Source of the DNA: Zonotrichia leucophrys gambelii
Lineage: Eukaryota > Chordata > Aves > Passeriformes > Passerellidae
NCBI RefSeq assembly: GCF_028769735.1
Contig: NC_088170.1
Coordinates: 43,506,585 to 43,570,584, forward strand
Length of the DNA: 64,000 nucleotides
Direction: 5' to 3'
Below are positions 1 through 13,100 of the stretch, in pieces; within the stretch, counting starts at the first letter, position 1, and every line of letters starts with the position of its first letter. The notes under the pieces were generated by a model. It was not told the DNA's origin, searched no databases, and worked only from the letters and a program-made list of their open reading frames with translations. Both the position numbers and the translations under genes were made by a program.

Positions 1-16
1 TACTTGAAAAAAATTA

Positions 17-45
17 CTTTCAGTGCTTTGTCAAAGCACTGAAAG
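17..45. repeat. Perfect 14-bp inverted repeat, 1-base centre
   Basis: CTTTCAGTGCTTTG (17-30) and CAAAGCACTGAAAG (32-45) are exact reverse complements around a single T. Confidence 0.95.
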
Positions 46-3000
46 CTCTTGAAAGAAAAGGGAACAGTGGCATGACATTAATATCTATCTTTAGAGAGAA
101 TAAAAGGAGGCTATTTCTGACAAATGAGAATGTGATGCTTGAAGAAGAAAAAAAATTGCAGAAAGGATTCCAACCATGCAGAAAGAGCTCTCTGTTGGAG
201 AAAAATACTGGAAGAACTTGTGACCCACAACATATGAAAATAACTCTATCTTTAAAATTCCAGCTGATATTGATTTTGAGCTCAGACCATAGAAAGCTCA
301 TCTGTAAACATCTGGAACTAAAACCTGAAAATGATTCCATGTGTGGAGAAAGAAGAAATAACATTTTTAAAATGAAAAACAAGAAAGGGAATGATACCAA
401 TGACATGATTACTCTGTCTGACATATAAATCGGATAATCCTGAAAACAGCTAGAGCCACAGGGCTCTCATTTACCGTGGCACTAGCACACATTCTGACCT
501 AAGATACAGCACCAGCATAATGGAAAGAGCGTGTAAAACTTTACTAAGTGGATGAAGAAAAAGTAGAAACAGCTGTTCTACTTCCAAATATGTAAATACA
601 ATATTAAATACACACACTGTATATATCTATATATAAAGAGATATATGCGTGCTTGCTTCTCCTATGCACAGCAAGTATTTAAGCTGAATTCAAGTTCTTT
701 GAAGTGTTTTCCAAAATCAGCACATCTGGCATCTGTGAGGTCACAGGATCACAAATATGCATACTTTTATATTATTCTCATGGAATTTTAGAATGTTACG
801 TGATAAGGGCATAGAGGCTCTGGCTGAGATCAGCCCTTTGCTGTGACATTCTCTGTGTAAGCACCTGATGCAAATATAAAGTTGTGATGCACCTGCAATA
901 TGTTAGTGAACACACCTCATTCATTGAGAAAGTTAAACCAAAATTTACACTTAGAGCTGTTTAAATATAGCTAAAAGACATTTACTTCCAGACCTAGTTA
1001 GGAGCAATGGAGATGTCAGTTGCCCAGGTTGGAGGCCATCAAGCCCTACAACTCCCCAGGCAGAATGAAACTTTTGAGAACTCCCTCATCTACATCTATG
1101 CCAAGTTTTCACAGTGAGCTTCAAAGTGCCATCAACAGTGTCTTGGATTACAATGTATGACACTGACATGGAAAAATTATGGATAGCAAACACTCTCTTC
1201 TTCCAGCTCAGCTGAGGAATGAAACAGGAAGAAAGAGGGGCAGAAGCAGGCATATGGGGACTGCTCATGTCTTTGACTGCTATATCCCTCTTTCAATGAT
1301 AATCTAAAAGTGGTCTTAGCTTAAACTGAAGGATAAATGGCTTTGCTGATGGGTGAAATTACACATGGCCAGGGACAACATGCCTACTACTCACTGACAG
1401 AGCCCATATAATTTTCTGACTAGGACAGCACTATGTTTTTCTTCAAAACTGATCCAGAGCCACACATACACTTTGTGCAAAAGAGCTGTTGGACAATATA
1501 AACAGTAATGACAACAATGCAAATTAGAACTTAGGATGTCCTCCTCTGCAAATAACTACAGGCTACAAGAATCATAAGAGCAATTTTGATCTCAAAATCT
1601 TGCATACCTGGCCAGCTTTATTTCAACAGCAAGATCAAACAATGGTATTCAAAGGGGATGAGGACAAGCCTTATTTCAACCCATGCACCCAGTTTCCTTA
1701 GCTTAGCTCTACAGTCTGTGCAAAGAAGTTTATTTAACTTCTCAAGGTTACTCAGAACAGCTAAAACCACAGTATCTATTCTAAACAGGCTTTTAGGAAA
1801 AGGGAAACAAGAGAGAAATTCTCTGATAATTGGAATGACTCTCTGGAAGACTGGTCCCACCAGGATACAAAAGTTAGCCTCTGCATCTTACATGTCCACA
1901 GCTTCTAGAAAGTAGAACTGAGTAGCAAATGCAAATTTCTCCTGATTTAGAAAGAACTCAAATGAATCTCCACTTCTCATTTCTGGGAGAACTGTTCTAA
2001 ACTGTGCTTTATTTTATATGCAGGTATTAAAACACTTAGCTCTCCAAATACGGTTTTGAATTAATATGACACTATGGCACTGGTTTTGAGTGCTTTTGGA
2101 TTCATGCACACAAGAAAACCTCTTCCACAGAATTCATCCAGAGACTTGCACATGCCAGGCTTGAGCAGCCATATGCAGGAGATGGGCAAACTCCAGTGCA
2201 GAAGGGGATATTTCTGCTCACAGAGACAAGCAGGACCAGCAAACATGATAAAGACCACATCCATTAGGTGGATATGATGATTTAGCAAGCAAAATTGATG
2301 CCCATGATTTAATCTGCAATTTCCAACATCTTGCTCTTTTTCCTCACAACCTTTCCTGGGGTTTTTTTTTTTGAGTATTTTTAGCATTCCATACATTTCA
2401 AGATAGATGTAACACTGTCGCCTCCACCAGAACTCCTTCAGAGCAGCACGACACAAGTCTAGACTCTGTGAGCAGCTCTGCACCATATGTACACAGCCCA
2501 CCAGCAGTGCCTGTGAGTCAGTACTCATCTTCCAGATGCCTGCTCTAACTCCTCATCCAAAGGCCCAAGACCCCAAGGCTCTGTTACCACAGGGGAAGGA
2601 GGCTGTGGCTCAGAAACCACGTTAAATAGCCTGCAACCCTTAGATCCCAACTCACTTTGAGAAGACCCAACATGCCCAGCAATCACAATTTTGCATCTGT
2701 GATTCATGCAAGTACTCATTTCATGTATTATCTTCCAGAAGACAGAAGCTTTTCAGTTACTAAGGGCATATTTCCCACAACTATCAAATACTCCACGCAA
2801 GGAGGAAAGAAGCAACCTGCTCACTGGTAGTTGTTAGATTTCTCACTGAAAGGCAGAGCAACATGCAGAGCACAAGTACAGCACCAGTTTGAAAGCCATA
2901 CCGTGCCCATTCCAGACACTCCATGAGCAAACTGCTGGAAATTTCCCTCACTTCAATGATGCCCCAGGGCCCCCCTACACCAGACAGAGATAACAGCTTT

Positions 3001-6000
3001 TGTTCCCTCACCTAAACTATGATAGCTGGTTTGGCATAGCCCTCTGGTGGTATAAACCAGGTTCTTATTTCCCCTCCTAAGCAGACCTAAAGTAAGTCTG
3101 ACAAACCAGTCTTCTATTAACCCAGCCACACCTGTGCCAGGTTTTCCTAGCATGGGTGAGAACAGACTATTAGGTATAATTTTCCTTCTACTTCTAACTA
3201 AAAACAATACTGATTTTTTTTGTAATGTAGACCTAACTCTGATTGAAGATGCAGATTTGCATTTTAATTGTGCATGTAAGCTTAAGCAAATTGGGAAACT
3301 ACTAAACATTGAATTGCCCCTATCACAGCTTTTTCTTTGTCAGTGGCATCTTTTAAAAGTAATTATCTCTTCCCAAATCCCTTCTTTTTCATTTATTTAT
3401 GTGTTATCTTCAAATTTTTTTTCAACTATGTAAATTATATTTCATTAACTTACCCAAAATTTACTCTTCCAAACTACAATAAGTTAATCCACTACTTAAA
3501 GGGTACACAGACATTCTCATCACTGCAGTGGCAATGTAATTGTACTGTTATGTTTATGAGTACAAAATATAAGTTTATAGCTCCACAGTGCAAAGAATGC
3601 TCAGAAATGTCATTAAACCACTTGCAGACAATTTTCATGATCAAGACATTTAAAACTGATTTTCAACCATAATGAACTAATTTTTATGGTTACAAAAAAC
3701 TAAATTAACATAGAACAAATTCAATGCTTGGTTATGATAGTATACATATATAGTTTACAGTGGCATACAATGTTTAACATATCAAGAAGTGTACTCTATT
3801 CCTTTCTTAAAAACACACTAACAATTTTGCCCTGTATCTATGAAATATTTTCTGCACCCATTAATCAATGTGTTTATAGACCAATTAGATACTCATTGAA
3901 ATGCAAACTGAGGGAAACAAGTTATTTAATCTATTATGGAATAATGAACAATTTCATGTCAATTTGCTTCTTACTGAAGATATGCAAATTATTAAAGTTA
4001 TTTGCACTTAAATGCAATTCTGCCTCCCTTTCCAATGAAACTTTCAAGTTCCCTTTTAGGCACTTCAATAGATTTAATCAACTTTCAGAAATAACCCGCA
4101 ATTTTTGGCATCTAAATATCTGACTGAAAAGTCTCCTGCAAGTCCCTTGTGTGGAAGAGATGTTGATAGAGCCTTGACTTTAAAAGAGAAGGGGATTCAG
4201 ATTTGAGCTCCCCTGTGCCCTCAAGGAGCAGTACTGGCAATACATGGGGGCAGCAGGTGAGCAGGGGAGGGTGCTGGGAGCCAGTTTCTGTTCAGAAGTT
4301 TACAGCGCTTCTCTTCTAGGTCACAGCATCACTCACCCCTTCCACTGAACTAATCTGATAGAGGACATGCAGTCTCAAATAGTGCCACAACACAAGGCTT
4401 TCTCTTCATTTAAAAGCAGAATTCTACTACGAAAAGTGCTCTGTAAAACTGAGGGTGGGTGTCTGTGTCAACAGTGACCAACTTTGCTGAGTTTACAAAT
4501 ATATTTTCAAAGCTGAAAATCTTCAAGAGTTGGCGTGGGTCCTGAGACACAATCCTGGTCTTGTACACACACTGGGCAGAATTATTGACCTGTGTGAATC
4601 CAGCTTTTGTATGACTGTTGAGGAGACCTAAAGAATAATGTAATTAAAAAGCAATAAAATGTGAAGTCCCTCAGCAAGCGCAGAGCCTGTTTACAGCTGT
4701 GGTTACCCAAGGACAGATCTGTAGAGCAAGGCTGTCATGATTCAGAACAATCATAGCAAAAGTTGGTGCTATTTAGAAAAGAGAGTCTTCATTTATGAAA
4801 GCTTACAAATTCCAAGTAGTTACTCATTGCTTTAAAAGTACTACACACAAGTTTTCAACAAGGAGTAAGAATTTATTTTAAATATATTGCTAGGAAATCC
4901 ATGTGTTTTTTTAATACTATGGTGGAGGACTTGACACAAATGTTTAAATGAACAAGAACTGGTACACAACAGAAATGTACATGATTATACACTTCATTTA
5001 ATGTTACATTTTGGCAAGAACAAGTGTATTATTACTTCTTCAAGAAATGTCTTGCTTAGTCAAGCAGAAGTAGCTCCCATGTGGGAGAGCAAGGACTATT
5101 ATGTTACATGGTTTTACTGGAGATTATTCTTCACTAAACCAATCAGACCACATAATAACAGCATTTTAACACCAACTACAGGCCCTTGGAGACCAGTTTG
5201 TGTGTGGCCTCGATTTCATAGGCTTCTTTACAACAGATGTGTTGGATGAGGGTAGAGTTACTTCATATATTAACTTGTGTGTTCCTTAGGTAAAACAGCA
5301 GTACAAGTTTAAATTCTGCCTCTTCTTATAGAAAGTGTGTGCCTTGTGCAAGGAGATGATAAATATGAAATTTAAAAAAAACCCATTGCAATTACAATTG
5401 ATCAGTTTCTAAATCTCACTGGAAGGACTGATGATCTCTTGAAGATGTGTCAATGCAGCTCATGTTTAAGAATACCCAGCTGTATGTTTAAGAATGTCAT
5501 GGTACAAACAACTGTGCAGCCACGTTCAAAAGTTGTAAAAGGGTAATAACTATTTATATATCTAATAATTTCTCTTTGTTCTATAATACTACGCAAACAC
5601 AGAAACTGTATTTTTGTAGGAGCATAAATGAAAACAAAATCCTAAAAACTCTCCTCTCCAACAGATGCTAGGAAACTTCCATTAGTTGAAATACACCAGT
5701 TTAGGATTAAACAGGAAATAATCAGCTTTATGCCAAAGGAAGGGCCTCACCCTACAACTTTTTATTTATAAAACAGTGAATTGATGGAAAGCCACTTCCT
5801 AAATCTGAGCCACAGTAAAGTTATTGCTCCATCCAAAACAGGAAGGGTGAAGTTTATCTGCAAAAGACTCTATGTTAATTGTCTTGTTAAAAATGCTTTA
5901 AATAATTTTCAGTAACGTCCACTGACCATAAAGGAAAGTGATATTCATTTAAGCTTCAGCAGAATGGGCTGTATATTAACAGCAATAATAAAATGACAAA

Positions 6001-7869
6001 CCAATCTTTCTTGTCATAAAACCAGACAAATATTTTGTATGAAATGTACAGTATTTCAAAATCCACACAGATTGACTGTGTTGAAGTCAAGATGAAAAAT
6101 TATGCATTTGATTCTACCCAAAACTGACTTGTGATGACTTAGTTTGTCCTCAAGAACAGTCATGCCGCTTTCAGTTTCAACAAATATCCTCAGCTACAAA
6201 TATTCTCAGATTCAACAACATTCTGCATTAAGTGGGCTCATTTTTGTTAATGGGCAAGATAACATTTCACCCAGAGGTGTGGATTGCCTGTATTTTCTCC
6301 AATTGCACAATGAAAATAAGCAGTAATAAAAAACAAACAAACAAAAATAAAACCCAACAACAACTTCTTACCAATTAAGAGCAACTCTGAGCAGATTAGT
6401 AGCACAATTAACTGGCACAGCATTGCTAATACAAATTCAAAACTATTCAAAGCTGGTGGATCTGAGTTTAAGAACCAGTCCTTACAAGGAAAGATTTCCT
6501 CCCCATCACTATATAAAGAGCAACTTGAATTTTTTCTTTAATGGTTAAAAAAATACTAAAGCAAGTATGAAATTGCATGCCAAAGGGTGGCTTTTTTCAT
6601 CACATATGCAGCATAAAGAAAATACTACACAAACCAAGTAAACTACTGTGTGTAATGGGCAGCTTCTCAGAAAAGAAAAGCAACAGCTGCAAGAAGAAAA
6701 ACAATTACTTCGATTACCAACATTTTATGGCTTAGTTTATGTTAAACCTTACTGCTTCTGAAGGTTTTGAATTACTTCACACATTATATTAGCCTCACAA
6801 ATCAGTTTTATTAGTGCCTCAATAATTAATCAAATTTTTTTCAAGTCCAAGTCACTGTCCTGCCTTTACCCTTGAAATAGTCACTCATCATTTAATTTAA
6901 GTACTCATTTCAAATCTAAAACAAAATAAACAAAATTATTTTTGAATACTTCTCTAACATTTTCTTAGCTTGTGGATAGATACATTTTTCCACATGCAGC
7001 TGTGTCAGCTGAAAATGCTATTGCCCCTTCCCAGCTGTCAGCATCCCTATGCCAGAGACCACCACCCCACTTGTTTGTGTGAGCCAGTAATATCCAGGAC
7101 TACTCCTAAAATGAATTCTTAGGCAAAACCAGTCTGATTAGGTCACATGCTAGGACATCAGTTGGGCTGCAGGGAGGAATCACCTGTCCTGGGTGAGAAA
7201 GTGATGAGCAGCTATGGATGACATCTACAGAGGGCATTTATCCATAGCTTTACACTAGTGTGTCCACCTTGAGCTCATCTGGAAACACTCAAGGAACAGC
7301 CCCCTAACCCAGACAGACAAAGCATACAGGATCTGCATTTAAATGTTTGCCTATCTTAGTATGCAACTTCAGTCAAATACAAAATATATACAGAAACAGA
7401 ACGTGAAGCTGGCACAATAGCTGGAGCAGGTCAGAGAACCTGTATGATGAAGCCTCATTTCTTATTGTAAATATGTTCATTACTTCTGTGTTTTAGCATT
7501 CAACACACAAACTCTCTCCTTCTAAATCTGTTCCCACAACTCAAGTTATTTTCATATCAATGTGGAAGCAGAAATCTGATCTAAAAACTGGTAAAAACAG
7601 AAAGCATGTCTCTCCCTAAAGAGAAAGCCACAAGGAGTAGAGATTGTTTTTTATGGTTAGTAAATCATATGTCTTAGGGCAGATATTACCAACTGTGGTT
7701 CCAAGGGAATGTGGTACAAGTTCTGCACTTACTGAGTGGATGTACCACTGACTGTATCCCATGGCACTTGGAATTAATTATTCAACAAATCTGGGTTACA
7801 GTCATAAGTAATACTGAAGAATCAGAGCAATTAGCTGGCTCAAAAGAGCTTGGATGGAAATCACTTGTC

Positions 7870-8245
7870 TTTTGGATTGGGAAAAACAAGCCCATTTTGT
7901 ACTTAAAAACATCTTCTAAGAACACTGGCTCCCTATGGTCTCTTTTCAAGCTTTTCCTAATGAGACAGTTACGCAATGCTGCAGCATTTCAGCACAAGAA
8001 CTGTTACCTATCAAACTTATTCAAGGAATGTCTTGTGCCCTATTCAATCCAGTGTCACTGAACATTTTCCAGAAGTTGTCTGATGGGGTGGGTGAATTGA
8101 CAGAGGACAGACTGGGAGCAAACTTGGCAAGATATACGAACACACTTGTGACTTTTTGAAGTGCTTGCTTGTCTTCGGATTCTGGCATACACTGAAAAGC
8201 TTTGATTCTTTTTGAGTCTGGCTTCAATCTGTTCTTATAAAAAAA
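7870..8245 (-). mobile_element. Decayed Ty3/Gypsy-like pol fragment (RT end / RNase H start)
   Basis: The minus strand from about 8240 encodes LKPDSKRIKAF, then CMPESEDKQALQKV and YLAKFAPSLSSV. The pattern PD-x-KI-x-AI, MP-x-P-x-x-K-x-x-LQ and YL-x-KF-x-P-x-LS is the hallmark of the reverse transcriptase thumb/connection leading to RNase H in Ty3/Gypsy elements. The frame is open to 8021, then broken by a stop, with weaker resemblance to about 7870. No LTRs, integrase or protease were found, so it is a dead fragment. It lies directly beside the CR1 copy. Identification is from motif memory only. Confidence 0.5.
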
Positions 8246-8436
8246 AAAGAAGAAACTGGGATCATCAAATACTGTTCTGTGCTGGGGTTTCTTTTTGAGA
8301 GCTTTAGCTTTTCCTCAGACAGCTTAGAGCAGCTTTCTGTGATGCCTGACACCTACAAATTTTGGTAGCAGCATGATGCAACAAATTCACCAAGTCAAAA
8401 AGTAACAGAGATGTTTCCAATACTCGGGAGGTAAAA

Positions 8437-9030
8437 CTCAGAATCACAGAATCATTAAGGATGACCTTTAAGATTGAGCCTAGCTGTAAACATAACACTG
8501 CCAAGTGCACCACTAAAGTCTTGTTCACAAGTGCCACATCTACACATTTTTCAAATACCACTATGGATAGTGATTCCACCACTCTGCTGGGCACCCTGTT
8601 CCAATGTCTGACAACTGTTTTGGTGAATTCTTCCTAATATCAAACCCAAACCTCTCCTGGTGCATCCTGGGTCCATTCCTCTTGTCCTGTCACTTGCTAC
8701 CTGTGAGAAGAGACTGATCCCCATTTGGCTACAATCTCCTTTCAGGCAGTTGTAGAGTGATAAATCCCCCTGAGCCTCCTTTTCTCCAGGACAAACGCTC
8801 CCAGCTCTCTCAGCTGCTCCTCATAAGAATTGACTTTCAGCCCCTTCACCAGCTGTGCTGCCCTTCTCTGGATATGCTCCATCTCCTCAATGTCCTTCTC
8901 ATAGCGAGGGGCCCAGAACTGGACACAGGATTGGCCTCACCAGTGTCCAGTTCAGGAGGACAACACTGCCCTGCTCCTGCCAGACACACTAATGCTGACA
9001 CAAGGATACAAGCAGTTGAGACTCAGTCTT
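8437..9030 (-). mobile_element. CR1 LINE 3' fragment (minus strand)
   Basis: On the plus strand it begins AGAATCACAGAATCATTAAG, the reverse complement of the CR1 terminal ATTCTGTGATTCT repeat. It continues with the usual antisense landmarks: CACCCTGTTCCAATG, TTCTTCCTAATATC, CTTGTCCTGTCACT, TTTTCTCCAGG, CTCTCTCAGCTGCTCCTCAT and GGGGCCCAGAACTGGACACAG. It is 5'-truncated, as most avian CR1 copies are, and diverged by point changes. The right border fades at about 9000-9030. Confidence 0.85.
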
Positions 9031-9117
9031 CTTGGATTTACTTCATGAAATATCCTATTTACTCCAACTATAAACAGGGAGGCTGATTATGGTAACAGTA
9101 TTTGTTTACTAGTAATA

Positions 9118-9182
9118 AAAGTAAAACATCATGTTTGATGTTTTACTTTGTGTACATTGATGTGTAAATTAGCACATCAATG
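9118..9182. repeat. Two adjacent perfect hairpins
   Basis: AAAGTAAAACATCA (9118-9131) pairs with TGATGTTTTACTTT (9136-9149) over a 4-base loop. CATTGATGTG (9155-9164) pairs with CACATCAATG (9173-9182) over an 8-base loop. They lie about 90 bp right of the CR1 copy. Confidence 0.95.
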
Positions 9183-10072
9183 AAAAAAATAGCTCAAACA
9201 AACTAGCAGCTGCCCTCAAACTCTGTCAGCTTCCTGCAGGTTACAGATTTGTTGAGAATCACCAGCAGCATTATCAATTATGGCCACTTCAGAGATACAG
9301 CAAATTCTGCCTTTGGCCAATACTCTAATGTGTAGAGCTTCACTTTTGTAAATCACACAGACAACTGAAGGTAGGGGGGACTTGTTTAATTAAACACTTA
9401 ATCAAGTTTCAAGTTACAGCCACCATGTTATGATTTGAAGGGATCTCCTTCACAAACCTGTCAAAAACCTGCAAAGATACTTTTTGCCATTTTAACCTTA
9501 CTTTTAGACAGACATAGGGTATAGTGTGAATAGTCTAAAATAACTCACTTTACAGTGACACCAAACAAAGTAATTTCAAGTCAAACAGCTAAAATTGTGG
9601 GAAAGAGTAAGGTAATAAGAAGGTAATACAAAAGAAGATCTAATCTAGATAATGAAATTGGAAACCACTGAACTACAAATAAAAATATTCACTGAATAAA
9701 ATGTACTGTTACAACATAAACTTTTTATGCCTAATCTCTAAACAGAATATAGCTGCTGCTGATAAAGTCTACTGATGCCAGATTGATACAGTGTGTTTTG
9801 GATGAGAACAGCATGGAAAGAGAGCAGTGAAGTCCCTTTTGATAAGCAGAACTAAACAGTTTACAGCCTAAGATAAAGAAAGGTTACTGAAGGTCAAACA
9901 CTTTAATGCAATAGCCAAAAAAAACAGTACCATACCATTTACCTTTTAACCTTACATCACACAAAATTACCACGTGTTCTCAAAAGATACAGAATACAGA
10001 GATTATTCATATCAACGTATCCTAAAAAATGAGGCATTGCTTCCTTCACATAGCCTTCCAGAACTTGCAAAA

Positions 10073-10155
10073 CACAAACACCACCCCCAATAACACCAAA
10101 AACCCCCCACAAACAACTAAAAAAAACCCAACTAAACACAAACAAACAAATTAAA
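10073..10155. repeat. A/C-rich low-complexity tract
   Basis: Irregular runs such as CACCACCCCCAATAACACC, AACCCCCCAC and AAACAAACAAA. G/T-rich on the PPHLN1 sense strand. Confidence 0.85.
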
Positions 10156-13100
10156 ATGCCAAGATCAAAAAACCCTGAACAGCTCATGCTGACAAAGACT
10201 GAACTATACTGTCTGGCATCAGAATTAAATAAGGAAAAAAAATACTTAATTATTTAGAACAGAGCAAACCAAATTAAATAAAAAACAACAATGAAAATGA
10301 ATTATACTCTCATTTAAATTAGAAAGTCCAGTGGGCTTGTTGTTCCCTCAAATCACACAAAGGTATAAACATTGCAAGCTTTCTATTTTTAAATCAGCTG
10401 GTACAGAATTTTGCTATTTCAAGGATAAGTGTACACAAATAATTATTTAATTTATTAATGTATTTAAGAGTACCATGGACTTTGTAAAATAATAACAGCA
10501 ACTGTTCAAGGGGGAAAAAAAGTTGCCTTCTCTAGGGTAAGTCAACAGCTTACACTTCTGACCAAAAAAAACCACAACGAACACTTTGCATTTGTTGGCT
10601 GAGAAGCACCTAAACCTGATTTCAGAACTATTGCTTGGTTTTAACATAATCAATTTACTCTCTTTATATTATTTTAACTTAGTATTAATCTTTTTCACCC
10701 GTTTACCTCTTTTTTTTGTTCACCTTAGTTCATCAATGCTCAGCAAACTGCACTGTGGACAAAGCCAAATCACTTTTGCTGCTCTGAAGACCCTGCAGTT
10801 GGCCAATAAATACCTAAGAAAGGAAGCACTGCTATCTCTGACTACCTTCACTCATCCCACAATTTTATCTGAGTCCTCTCTATCCCCTTAGCAAGTATTT
10901 AGTCAAGCTCTAATATAACCCTACTACCCTAAAAAATCAAGAAATCATTGAAAACTATTTGAAGTCAATTGAATTATGTGAACATCTTTGTATCACCTCA
11001 TGACAGCAATGCATTTACATTTCCTGCATTTCTACCAAACAGGAAAACATAAACAAAAGGTATGTTCTATAACTGCATGGAAACATTATCCAAAGAAAGG
11101 AAACACTGCCCACTGTATCTATTATGTACATATGCACACATGTTCTTTCAGAGCTTTAATGTAATATGGAATAGAGCAGCTTTAAGGAATACAGTAAAAA
11201 CCACTTGCTTACTAATTACACATACCTGCTAATTGATACATAGTGAAATTAATTGCAAACATACCAATGGAAGTTTCTATCCTTACATGCATAAAACCTC
11301 ACCTGACACCAGACACTGACTACTCATACTCAGCTAACACGCTAAATGTCCTTGCCTCTTTTAAAATCTTAGTTGATCCACAAGAGACAAAACCAAGCTC
11401 AGCACTCTATCCCCAACAGACCTCTGCATATCTCAATATAACTCCTCAGCAATATGCACATATGTTTTGTTAGGAATACTTAGAACAACCTTTACAGTAG
11501 ATGAGAGACTTCTCTTTGGGATCACTGCTCTGGCTGCTTACTGTGACACGAGTAACACCTACACACATTAAAAAGCTTCAGAGCCAGCTCAATATAATGA
11601 TACATGCTTTTCTGGGTAGCTGCTTAAAGTAAAAAGGAACACTCCTGAAGTACAGGGTTTTTTAGTAACTTATCTGGGTCATGAGACACCAGATAATTAC
11701 TTGCTTATCTCTGTTTCTGATTTTAGCAAAAACATAATTGCAAGAAATCGCCTTCCATATCAACATAAGAAAAACTGTACAGTGAGCTACAGTGATGCCT
11801 AAGAGTAAATTTGACAAAAACTATAAAAATATTAAAAAAATTTGTCAGAGCATTTTTGAGTTATGGCTAGACCTGCAGTGGGGTAAGCAGATTAATAATT
11901 TAATAAAGAACTACTTTTTACATTAAGTTACATTACATTTACATCCTAGCTGATGACAAATACAGTAAACTGAACCAAACAGAATAACAGCAGTGAATGG
12001 CATGTTTACCAAATTTTTTAGTAAGCAATTCCAGGTACTTGATGCAGGAACGCTGCATTTCCTGCCTTACAATTGCAGCTTCCTGCAGACGCCTCGAGGG
12101 CATGCAGAGAGGAAGACACCAGGCTGGGAGCACCTGACTGCTCCCCACTTGTCTCTGGCACCAGAAATAGCAGCGGGTTCTCTTGCATGATGTAGCGTCT
12201 CCACCCTCCAGCCAGGGAGAAACTCCACTGCATTTGCCCATGGGCTTTAGAGCTCCTGTGGAATTAATTCCCATCTCCACCCATGTTCCCCATCTCATTC
12301 CTACCCCCACCCTCTTGGCTGCAGTTCCTGATCTTGGCAAAAATATCTCTTTTTTTCAACTGGGAGTCCAGTCCCACCCTTGTTCATTGCTTCCCACACT
12401 CAGTTACTAACCCTACCTCTCCTGTCACCATAAATCCTTTCATCTCTTCCAGATATCCTCCACCCTCCAATTCTGAGGTCACCTCATTCCTCAGCTAGAA
12501 ATAGTCCCAAGAACTTAGGGGCCAGCTTGCTTCACAATAAATCAAAGTCTGGCTCCAACAGCCAGGTGAAAGGGGCTGTTCAGACGATGTTTAATGATGC
12601 ACTAGTGCTTCCAAGTGAGTTAATTCTCAAAAATATGTAGAATCAATCCTGTCAATGTTAGAAGATGGTGATGTGTCTTAAAGGAAGATGACAGTTCTGG
12701 TCATGGCAGCTTTAAAAACGGAACAAAAACGTCTTCAAGTTTTATCTTCCCTATGATAAGAATAAACAGTTACTGTGCAAATACCATCAAAGACTACAGC
12801 TTTCTATAGATTTCTGCCTGATGATTAAATTACTGTGTCTAAAGCAGTACTTTCAGGATACTGAATGTTCAGAGACAGCAGTGGCTGAGCACACAGCACA
12901 GGGTGGCTACTCTCTTGTAGCAGCAGGCACGTTTAAGGAAGCACACTGTGCTTAAGAGAACTAGTTAACTAAGTGTCCACAAATTCTTTCTTTTTCTTGA
13001 TCTGATTCATGATCAAGCCCCACAAAGACTACTGTGATAACAGTATAAAATATACAGGGAACAGTACAAAACAGAGATTAAATTCCTCAAACTATGGTTG

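Noticed and set aside
72..428. 118-codon plus-strand frame overlapping a 134-codon minus-strand frame
   Set aside because: Two long overlapping frames on opposite strands with low-complexity Lys/Asn/Phe content are expected now and then in AT-rich introns.
2061..2528. 155-codon minus-strand frame
   Set aside because: The longest frame outside the island, but no recognised motif, unremarkable composition, and an opposing frame on the other strand. Probably chance; a BLASTP search could overturn this.
4501..4620. Minus-strand VYKTRIVSQD-like frame considered as the missing PPHLN1 exon 10
   Set aside because: Only VY matches the expected VYRQDCETFG; the rest does not align and no proper acceptor precedes it.
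6560..6600. Minus-strand FGM codons considered as part of the missing exon
   Set aside because: The neighbouring residues (QFHTCF) do not match the conserved VVKML sequence.
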